From Nitrospinota bacterium (GTDB taxonomy: Bacteria > Nitrospinota_A > UBA7883 > JACRGQ01): 44,897 nucleotides of DNA. Shown here piece after piece: positions 17,715 through 25,116 of the stretch (position 1 is the stretch's first letter; each line of letters starts with the position of its first letter). The stretch covers positions 1-44,897 of the forward strand of contig JACQEX010000043.1 of assembly GCA_016200345.1 (NCBI GenBank), in the 5' to 3' direction. The notes beneath the pieces were generated by a model. It saw nothing but the letters and a program-made list of their open reading frames with translations, did no database searches and was not told the origin of the DNA. Position numbers and translations under genes: made by a program.

Positions 17715-18973
17715 TAATAGAGGGGGGAAGGCGGCTAGAAGGCGAGATAAAAATAGCGGGCGCGAAAAACGCCGCGCTCCCGGCCTTCGCGGCCACGCTT
17801 CTTTGCCCCGGCAAATTTGTTTTTTCCAACGTGCCGGACCTAAGGGACATGGACACGATGATTGCCCTGCTTAAGGTCATGGACGCGGTGGTCGAAAAAC
17901 ATGACGGCGGCGTTGTGACCGTAAACACGGAAAACATCGTCCATTGCGAGGCCCCGTACGATTTGGTCAGAACCATGCGCGCCTCATGCCTCGTGCTGGG
18001 GCCTTTGCTGGCGAGACTTGGAAAATCAAGATTGTCATTGCCGGGCGGATGCGCCATAGGCGAGCGCCCCATCAACCTCCACTTAAAGGGGTTTCAATCC
18101 CTCGGTGCGGAGATATCGCTGGAGGAGGGTTATGTAAACGCGGCGGCTCCGGACGGGCTTACGGGCCAGAGGGTATACTTTGACCTTGTTACGGTCACCG
18201 GAACTGAAAACCTGATGATGGCCGCGACCGGCGCAAAGGGAACCACCGTTCTTGAAAACGCCGCGCGCGAGCCGGAGGTGGTCTTTTTGGCCGACATGCT
18301 GAATAAAATGGGCGCCGACGTTCGCGGGGCCGGAACGGACAAAATAACCATCAACGGCGGAAAAGAGCTAAAGCCCGCAGAAATAGCAATAATCCCCGAC
18401 AGGGTCGAGACCGGCACCTTCATGGCTGTTAGCGCGATAACCGGCGGATTTTTAAAAATTGTCGGTTGCCACCCCCCGCACGTGGAGGCGGTTACGCTGA
18501 AGTTCATCGAGATGGGGTGCAAGATTTCCGAAGGCCCCGACTGGCTGGAGGTGACCGGCCCCGCAAGACCGCGCCCGGCGGACGTGGAGACAAACCCCTA
18601 CCCTTCCTTCCCCACGGACATGCAGGCGCAGGCGATGGCGGTGCTCGCGGTGGCGGACGGCGCGAGCGTGGTGACCGAGTCCATTTTTGAGAACCGATAC
18701 ATGCACGTGGCCGAGATGCGAAGGATGGGCGCAAACATACTGATAAAAGGAAAAAACGCCTTCATACACGGCGTGCCTTCGCTCTCCGGCGCGCAGGTTA
18801 TGGCGACCGACCTAAGGGCGAGCGCGTCGTTAATCGTCGCCGGCCTCGCGGCAAAGGGGAAAACGCACGTGCGACGGGTTTACCACCTCGACAGGGGTTA
18901 CGAGCGGATAGAGGAAAAACTTCGCAAGGTGGGCGCAAAAATCACCCGCCAGCCGGACAAAGACAAAAAATAA
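17702..18973 (+). CDS. murA: UDP-N-acetylglucosamine 1-carboxyvinyltransferase
   Basis: [74 protein letters not shown]; start moved to 17702 from the overextended ORF. Confidence 0.97.
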   Translation: MDKIVIEGGRRLEGEIKIAGAKNAALPAFAATLLCPGKFVFSNVPDLRDMDTMIALLKVMDAVVEKHDGGVVTVNTENIVHCEAPYDLVRTMRASCLVLGPLLARLGKSRLSLPGGCAIGERPINLHLKGFQSLGAEISLEEGYVNAAAPDGLTGQRVYFDLVTVTGTENLMMAATGAKGTTVLENAAREPEVVFLADMLNKMGADVRGAGTDKITINGGKELKPAEIAIIPDRVETGTFMAVSAITGGFLKIVGCHPPHVEAVTLKFIEMGCKISEGPDWLEVTGPARPRPADVETNPYPSFPTDMQAQAMAVLAVADGASVVTESIFENRYMHVAEMRRMGANILIKGKNAFIHGVPSLSGAQVMATDLRASASLIVAGLAAKGKTHVRRVYHLDRGYERIEEKLRKVGAKITRQPDKDKK

Positions 18974-18974
18974 T

Positions 18975-19487
18975 ATGAAAAAATCTGCTCGAAGCACACC
19001 ATCAGCGACCATAGACGAATATATCGCCCGCTTTTCCCCTGCCGTCCGCAAAAAACTGAACGACATTAGAGGGGCTGTTAAGAAAACCGCCCCGGGCGCC
19101 GAGGAGGCGATGCGATACGGGATACCGACGTTCCGGCTTGGGGGCAGAAACCTCGTTCATTTTGCGGCTTTCAAAAACCACATTGGGTTCTACCCGACAT
19201 CGTCGGGAATCCGGGCGTTTAAAAAGGAGCTCGCGGGATACAAGTGTTCGAAAGGCGCCGCGCAGTTCCCAATAAACGACCCTTTGCCACTTTCCGTCAT
19301 TCGCGCCATCGTAAAGTTCCGGGTCGCGGAGGAGCTTGCCAGGGCTGGCGGTTCGCCGCAGAGGGGGGCATCCGTTACAAAAACTAAGGGCAAACCTGCC
19401 ACCTGTTCTCGCGGTCATAAGTTCCTAAAAACAGTCGGTCATACGGTATGCCCGCAATGCTGGCCGGGACACTACCGCAAAAAGTAA
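18975..19487 (+). CDS. DUF1801-like protein with C-terminal zinc-ribbon-like tail
   Basis: IDEYIARFSPAVRKKLNDIRGAVKKTAPGAEEAMRYGIPTFRLGGRNLVHFAAFKNHIGFYPTSSG; tail CSRGHKFLKTVGHTVCPQCW. Confidence 0.8.
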   Translation: MKKSARSTPSATIDEYIARFSPAVRKKLNDIRGAVKKTAPGAEEAMRYGIPTFRLGGRNLVHFAAFKNHIGFYPTSSGIRAFKKELAGYKCSKGAAQFPINDPLPLSVIRAIVKFRVAEELARAGGSPQRGASVTKTKGKPATCSRGHKFLKTVGHTVCPQCWPGHYRKK

Positions 19488-19517
19488 AACGCCGCCAAGC
19501 GGACGCTGTTTCTATTG

Positions 19518-19526
19518 TGGTATAAT
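19518..19526 (+). promoter_or_regulatory. Extended -10 promoter element (TGGTATAAT) upstream of the pilB-like gene
   Basis: TGnTATAAT, 35 bp before the ATG at 19561; no clear -35. Confidence 0.45.
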
Positions 19527-19560
19527 CCGCCATTATGGGTTTTAGGGGGGAATTAAGACC

Positions 19561-20115
19561 ATGGCGGTAATTGAAGAGAGAAAGTCCAGTTTTAAGAAAA
19601 CAATACAGGACGACACCAAACGGGAGAAGCTCGCCGACCTTCTGCGCAAGGACGGCAGAATAACCGGCAGACAGTTGAAAGAGGCCGAGGAGCTTCAAAA
19701 GAAAAAGGGCGGCTGGATTGGCACCGTCCTCATAAAACTCGGCTACGTGACCGAAGACGCGATACTAAACTTCGTAACGCGCACCCTTTTAATCCCGTCC
19801 GTGGAGATTTCCCGCGAGACCATAACCCCCGAGACCGTCAAACTGGTGGAATACCAAACCGCCAAGTCCCATATGCTTATGCCGCTGAACGTCGAGGCCG
19901 GGGTCCTGAACGTCGCCATGGTGGATCCCACCAACATGGACGGCGTGGAGCGAGGCCGGGGTCCTGAACGTCGCCATGGTGGATCCCACCAACATGGACG
20001 GCGTGGAGGAAGTGGCCGGCAAAACCAAACTCGCCGTAAAAATCAAGGTCGCGCGCATAAAAGACATCGCGGACGCTTACAAAAAATACTACGCCATATC
20101 CGAAGAAGAGTATAA
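19561..20115 (+). pseudogene. N-terminal part of the PilB/GspE-type ATPase, frameshifted by a 58-bp tandem duplication
   Basis: MshEN/T2SSE-N-like region LADLLRKDGRITGRQLKEAEELQKKKGGWIGTVLIKLGYVTEDAILNFVTRTLLIPSVEIS; out of frame after 19950. Confidence 0.75.
19893..20008. repeat. Perfect 58-bp tandem duplication (19893..19950 and 19951..20008)
   Basis: cgaggccggggtcctgaacgtcgccatggtggatcccaccaacatggacggcgtggag twice, identical. Confidence 0.97.
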
Positions 20116-21838
20116 ATCGGTGCTCCCGCAGGAGGAGACGGCAGAGGAGAAGGCCGACACCGCCAAACAGTCCGAAAAGCCCGAGGCGACTTTCGACATG
20201 GGCGAGATCATCTCCAGCGTCGAGGAAGAGCTGGAGATAACCCCCGCCGACGCCGGGGAGGACGAGGAGGGAATGGTTCAGGCCGGAGACGCGGCCCTGA
20301 TAAGGCTCGTGAACGGACTTCTTGTAAAGGCGGTAAACCAAGGCGTCTCCGACATACACATAGAGCCGTACGAAAAAAGGATGCGCGTCCGATATAGGAA
20401 GGACGGCACTTTGTCCGAGGTGATGACCCTCCCCCTGCAAATGAAAAACGCGCTCGTATCCAGAATAAAAATCATGTCCAGCCTCAACATCGCGGAAAAA
20501 AGGGTTCCGCAGGACGGACGCATAAAAATTAAGCTCTCCAAGGTTCGGTACGTGGATTTCCGCGTCTCCATACTTCCGACGTTGTTCGGCGAGTCGGTGG
20601 TCATGCGTCTTTTGGATCCCGGAAAACTGCAGGTTGACCTGACGAAGCTCGGATTTTCCCTGGACGCGCTCGGGAAATTCAACCGCGCAATCGAGGCCCC
20701 GCAGGGGCTTGTACTGGTCACGGGGCCGACCGGCTCCGGCAAAACCAACACTCTTTATTCCGCCATAAACGCCCTTAACACCGAGGACGTAAAGATACTG
20801 ACCGCAGAGGACCCGGTCGAGTTCAACTTCGAGGGAATAAACCAGGTGCTTGTTCGCAACGAGGTGGGGCTGACCTTCGCCGCCGCGCTAAAATCATTCC
20901 TTCGGCAGGATCCCGAAATTATTCTGGTCGGCGAAATCCGCGACATGGAGACGGCGGAAATAGCCATAAAGGCCTCCATCACGGGCCACTTGGTGTTCAG
21001 CACCCTGCACACCAACGACTGCCCCAGCACGGTGGCGCGCATAATAGACATAGGGATACCGCCATACATGGTCTCCAGCTCGCTGATACTAATCGTGGCC
21101 CAGCGTCTACTGCGCAGAATTTGCACCAAATGCAAACAACAGGTGGAGAACATCCCGCACAAGGCCCTTCTGGAGGCCGGATACAACAAGGAGGAAATCC
21201 CCTCCGTAAAAATATACAAGGGGGCCGGTTGCCCCGCGTGCAACGCCGGATACAAGGGGCGCGTCGGCAATTTCGAACTGATGGAGTGCACGGAGGCGGT
21301 CAAACAGGCGATTGCGGCGAGCGTGCCGGAGGACGTCCTGAGAAAAATCGCCATCAAGGAGGGGATGATTACGCTTCGGAGGGACGGCCTGAACAAAATG
21401 CTGGAGGGCATGACCACGATGGACGAGGTTTTGGGAAACACAGTCCTCGCCAAAGAGGCGCTCCCGGCGTACCTTTTGAACCCGGACGAGCTTATTTTCG
21501 AGGACGGCGACCTTGTCATCCGCGAGGGAAACACGGACAAAAACTTCTACCAACTCCTGCAGGGCGGGCTTGTGATTATGAAATCCGGCAAGGTCGTCGG
21601 CGAAATCACACAGCCGGGGGACTACTTCGGCGAGATGTCCGCGCTCATGAACCAGCCGCGAACCGCGACCGTGCGGTCAAAGGGTAAAAGCGTCGTCAAG
21701 GTTTTCCCCGGCGACAAACTGCGCGAGACCATAGAGAACCAGCCGGAAATCGCCTTTACGATAATCAAGGCGCTAATGACGAGAATGGACGAGGCCGACA
21801 AACGGCTGGTGCGCATCAGCGAGAAGTTAAAAGAGTAG
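19976..21838 (+). CDS. Type IV pilus assembly ATPase PilB/GspE-like with C-terminal cyclic-nucleotide-binding domain (N-terminus displaced by the duplication)
   Basis: GPTGSGKTNTLYSAIN (Walker A), DPEIILVGEIRDMETAEIAIKASITGHLVFSTLHTND, CxxC...CPAC; C-terminal FGEMSALMNQPRTATV (cNMP-binding cassette). Confidence 0.9.
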   Translation: MVDPTNMDGVEEVAGKTKLAVKIKVARIKDIADAYKKYYAISEEEYKSVLPQEETAEEKADTAKQSEKPEATFDMGEIISSVEEELEITPADAGEDEEGMVQAGDAALIRLVNGLLVKAVNQGVSDIHIEPYEKRMRVRYRKDGTLSEVMTLPLQMKNALVSRIKIMSSLNIAEKRVPQDGRIKIKLSKVRYVDFRVSILPTLFGESVVMRLLDPGKLQVDLTKLGFSLDALGKFNRAIEAPQGLVLVTGPTGSGKTNTLYSAINALNTEDVKILTAEDPVEFNFEGINQVLVRNEVGLTFAAALKSFLRQDPEIILVGEIRDMETAEIAIKASITGHLVFSTLHTNDCPSTVARIIDIGIPPYMVSSSLILIVAQRLLRRICTKCKQQVENIPHKALLEAGYNKEEIPSVKIYKGAGCPACNAGYKGRVGNFELMECTEAVKQAIAASVPEDVLRKIAIKEGMITLRRDGLNKMLEGMTTMDEVLGNTVLAKEALPAYLLNPDELIFEDGDLVIREGNTDKNFYQLLQGGLVIMKSGKVVGEITQPGDYFGEMSALMNQPRTATVRSKGKSVVKVFPGDKLRETIENQPEIAFTIIKALMTRMDEADKRLVRISEKLKE

Positions 21839-21920
21839 GCTCCGTGTTCGGCGGAATGAAAACGACACTTATTCTGGCCCGACGTCCCCCACGCGGCCAG
21901 TTTGCCCCCCGGTTCCAGAG

Positions 21921-23285
21921 GTGAACGACATCCGCGCCCTCGTTTACGAAAAAAATCTGCATCGCGCCGCCGAGCTTCGTAGAATAACGGAGGAGGCCGG
22001 CTTTGTCACGCGAACGGTCTTTTACCCGTCGGAGGCGGAGGCGGTTCTGCGAAAGGAACGCTTCGACGTGCTCATCGTGGGATGGGACGCGCTTCCGCTG
22101 TCCGCCCCGCTTGAAAAAATCGCAAAAATCATCGTAAGCGTCCCGCACATCCTGCGCGACGACGCCGAGGCCACGGCGCTAAGATACGGCCTTTCGTCGA
22201 ACATCGTCGAATATCCGTTCAAGGCGCGTGAAATCGTCGAGGCCATTGGAAAAACCGCGCCCGTTCGGGCGCCGGGGGCCGCCACTTCAAGGCGGGACGT
22301 CCCGTCAATCATTGGCGCCTCGCCGGAAATCACCGAGGTCAAGGAGCTTTTGCTAAAGGCCGCCGGAACCGCCAGCACGGTGCTTATTTTGGGCGAAACC
22401 GGAACCGGGAAAGAACTCGTCGCCCGCGCATTGCACGACCTCGGCCCGCGCAAAGACCGGCCGTTCGTCGCGCTTAACTGCGCCGCCACGCCGGAGACGC
22501 TTTTGGAGACCGAGTTTTTCGGCCACGAAAAGGGGGCGTTCACCGGCGCCGTGGGAAAAAGGGCGGGGAAATTCGAGCTGGCGGACGACGGCACGATTTT
22601 TCTCGACGAGATAGGCGAAATCTCCCCCTCGCTTCAGGCGAAGCTTTTGCGGGTGCTGGAATCAAGGAATTTCTACAGGGTCGGCGGCGAGAGATCGGTC
22701 GCGATGAACGCGCGAATCGTCTGCGCCACAAACCGCAACATTTTCCAGATGGCCCAAAGCGGGGCGTTTCGCCCGGACCTCCTTTACAGGATTAACGTCG
22801 TTCCGGTGAACCTCCCGGCGCTGAGGGAGAGGATGGGCGACCTCCCGCCGCTTGCGGAACATTTTTTAAAAAAATATTCCTCCATATTCGACAAAACGAA
22901 CGTCGCCTCCTTTTCGGACGAGGCGATGGAGGAAATGTCCCTGTATCCCTGGCCGGGCAACATACGCCAGTTGGAGCACGTCGTGGAGAGGGCGATAATA
23001 CAGTGCGAGGGGGACGTAATCACAAACGTCCGGCTGGAAACGCCGGAGGAGAAGAACGCCCCTATTCCGCCCAGCGTGGCGGAAATGGCCGGCCTGGATT
23101 ATTCCGCGATGAAGGACAAGGTGATGGACTTTTACGAGCGCGAGTACATATCGGCCCTTTTGGCAAAGACCCAGGGCTCGCTTCAAACGGCGTGCGAGAT
23201 GAGCAAGATGGACAGAAAAACGCTCTACAGAAAAATTAAGACGTACGGGCTGGACAAAAAAGACTTCAAGTCCAAAAACCGGTAG
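21921..23285 (+). CDS. Sigma54-dependent transcriptional activator with degenerate receiver-like N-terminus
   Basis: GETGTGKELVARALHDLGPRKDRPFVALNCAATPETLLETEFFGHEKGAFTGA, FRPDLLYRINVVPVNLPALRER, C-terminal Fis-type HTH (LAKTQGSLQTACEMSKMDRKTLYRKIKTYGLD). Confidence 0.93.
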   Translation: MNDIRALVYEKNLHRAAELRRITEEAGFVTRTVFYPSEAEAVLRKERFDVLIVGWDALPLSAPLEKIAKIIVSVPHILRDDAEATALRYGLSSNIVEYPFKAREIVEAIGKTAPVRAPGAATSRRDVPSIIGASPEITEVKELLLKAAGTASTVLILGETGTGKELVARALHDLGPRKDRPFVALNCAATPETLLETEFFGHEKGAFTGAVGKRAGKFELADDGTIFLDEIGEISPSLQAKLLRVLESRNFYRVGGERSVAMNARIVCATNRNIFQMAQSGAFRPDLLYRINVVPVNLPALRERMGDLPPLAEHFLKKYSSIFDKTNVASFSDEAMEEMSLYPWPGNIRQLEHVVERAIIQCEGDVITNVRLETPEEKNAPIPPSVAEMAGLDYSAMKDKVMDFYEREYISALLAKTQGSLQTACEMSKMDRKTLYRKIKTYGLDKKDFKSKNR

Positions 23286-23292
23286 CGTCGAA

Positions 23293-24483
23293 ATGTCTAA
23301 ACTTTTTGTCCCGGCCATACACCTGCCGCACGGAGCCGAGCTGTTCCGCACGCTGGGGCACAGGCGGTCGCAATACAAAAAAATTCTCAAGGCGCTCTCC
23401 GAAAGAACCCTGCTTGAGTGCTCGCCGGACGACCACGTTGTCCTTTCGTCGGAGCCGCAGGCGGAGTTTCTTGAATTTTTGCTCGACCTCGGACTTGGCA
23501 CAAAAAACATAATAGTCCCGCCTTCCGTCGAATCCAACCTCGGGCAGGATGTTTTGGGCGACCCCGTCGCGATGGAAAAAATATCGTCCTTAAGGCCGGA
23601 AGAAATAAGGTTCTACATACATCTGGAGGAGGAGATGGAAATCGCCCGCGCGGCCGGACTCCCCGGCGCCGTGACGAACCACTCGCTCACAAGGATGTTC
23701 AACACGACGTATTTTCTCATCCGGCTTGAGGAGGACATGGATTTGGAGGCGATTCCACGCGAACAGGCGCGGTCGTCGCGGCTGGAGTCGGTCTTGAACC
23801 GGATGACCGAGGGGGGGCAAAAAGTCTTCGCGCGGGGAAACGAAAGTTGCGGGGGGAGCCAGGTTTTTATTCTAAACGACGCGGACGACGTTTCGGCAAT
23901 GGCCCGCAAAGTGTCGCGTAACAAGTCCATAACACGCTATTTCGCCTCCAAATTCATCGAGGGGACCGAAAGCTGGAATTTTCAATTTTTTCTGGACGGA
24001 GCAGGCGGGTTTTCCTTTTGGGGGGCGAGCAGGCAACTCCTAAGGGACGGCGGAGTACACGAGGGGAACGTAGGCGGCGAGACGCCTCCCCCGGCGGGAT
24101 TACGGCTTTCCGAAAAACTTGCCGGACGCCTTTCCGAAACGGGGGGAAAGGGTTTTTTCGGCGCGGACGTTCTTATGGACGGCGACAAGGCGTATCCGGC
24201 GGAGTTAAACATGAGGGAGAACACCTCCACCCCGGTTTTGGCCGTGCAGAGAAAAATCGGCCCCGCCTATTTTAAGACCGTAAAAATTTTCGTTCCGCGC
24301 GGATACACCTTTCGGGGGTTCGTGGAAAACATCGGGGCCGAAAAACTTTTAAGCGCGAAAACCAAAAGTGGGCTCCTGCCGTTTAACTTTGCGTCGTCCG
24401 ACATGACCGGATATTTGGACGTGGCGATTTTCGGCGATTCCTTGGAAGAAGTGGAAGCGGAATCCCCCACCCTTTCTTTCTGA
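23293..24483 (+). CDS. ATP-grasp-like protein of unknown function (possible pre-ATP-grasp architecture)
   Basis: GKGFFGADVLMDGDKAYPAELNMRENTSTPVLAVQRKIG resembles the ATP-grasp metal/ATP site (D..x..E.N.R). Confidence 0.5.
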   Translation: MSKLFVPAIHLPHGAELFRTLGHRRSQYKKILKALSERTLLECSPDDHVVLSSEPQAEFLEFLLDLGLGTKNIIVPPSVESNLGQDVLGDPVAMEKISSLRPEEIRFYIHLEEEMEIARAAGLPGAVTNHSLTRMFNTTYFLIRLEEDMDLEAIPREQARSSRLESVLNRMTEGGQKVFARGNESCGGSQVFILNDADDVSAMARKVSRNKSITRYFASKFIEGTESWNFQFFLDGAGGFSFWGASRQLLRDGGVHEGNVGGETPPPAGLRLSEKLAGRLSETGGKGFFGADVLMDGDKAYPAELNMRENTSTPVLAVQRKIGPAYFKTVKIFVPRGYTFRGFVENIGAEKLLSAKTKSGLLPFNFASSDMTGYLDVAIFGDSLEEVEAESPTLSF

Positions 24484-24581
24484 ATCTCGGATAATTTCTC
24501 CAATTTCTTGCGAAATGGCACCGTCCGTCGCATAAGGAAAATGTTGGACGCGACTACCTGTGCACTTCCGCATTCGCTCCA

Positions 24582-24636
24582 GCGCAAAAAACGCAAAAGG
24601 CGCCAAAAATGTCAATAAAGCCAAAAACGCAAAAGC
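24582..24636. repeat. Approximate 9-nt-period repeat (CGCAAAAGG-like)
   Basis: gcgcaaaaaacgcaaaaggcgccaaaaatgtcaataaagccaaaaacgcaaaagc. Confidence 0.6.
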
Positions 24637-24709
24637 CCTCCGCACGGATACGGGGTATAAATAGTGGAATGATAAATAACAGAATTCAGAATAAAAGAAG
24701 ATGGAAAGA

Positions 24710-24736
24710 GTACATGGCGGAGGCCAGGTACCTACC
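24710..24736. repeat. Partial copy (right end) of a GGTRGGYRC-bounded hairpin element
   Basis: gtacatggc-ggag-gccaggtac hairpin followed by ctacc, matching the layout gtacaggctgaagcccgtacctacc at 2568..2592. Confidence 0.5.
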
Positions 24737-24755
24737 GGGAACGGGAGCGGGGTTG

Positions 24756-24784
24756 GTGTACACCATAAAGGGTGTGGCTACCGG
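24756..24784. repeat. GTGTACACC-type hairpin repeat, copy 1
   Basis: gtgtacaccataaagggtgtggctaccgg; similar to 24853..24881. Confidence 0.55.
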
Positions 24785-24809
24785 GAAAAAAGCAAAAAAA
24801 ATAAAAAAA

Positions 24810-24846
24810 TTGGACAAATCGGACAAATTGGACATTCTCGACAAAA
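24810..24846. repeat. Short 9-nt-period repeat (GGACAAATY)
   Basis: ttggacaaatcggacaaattggacattctcgacaaaa. Confidence 0.6.
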
Positions 24847-24852
24847 CAATTT

Positions 24853-24881
24853 GTGTACACCCTAAAGAGTGCACACACCGG
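24853..24881. repeat. GTGTACACC-type hairpin repeat, copy 2
   Basis: gtgtacaccctaaagagtgcacacaccgg; arms gtgtacaccct / agagtgcacac, 9 of 11 paired. Confidence 0.55.
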
Positions 24882-24980
24882 TGAAAAGGGGGAAAGGCAT
24901 GGACATGTCGGTCAAATCGGTCAAACTGGCGGCGGTCTGCGGAGAAGGCGGTTTGATTTTGCGTTTGAAAGAGATGTTTG

Positions 24981-24989
24981 TGCTATACT
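24981..24989 (+). promoter_or_regulatory. Extended -10 promoter element (TGCTATACT) upstream of cheA
   Basis: TGnTATACT, about 130 bp before cheA. Confidence 0.4.
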
Positions 24990-25116
24990 GCGAGGTGGTT
25001 TTTGAGTGGTTTTTTGGAATTTGCAAAACCGCAAAAACCGGGGGCGGAGTTAAGAGTGGAAAACGTCGAACGACCTACATATCGGTCGTTTGCTCCAGCG
25101 GGGGTTTTAGTCAGGA

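Noticed and set aside
24609-24884. 91-aa ORF (MSIKPKTQKPSARIRG...)
   Set aside because: Consists of translated short repeats and hairpins (KKIKKLDKSDKLDILDK); explained by the repeat nest.
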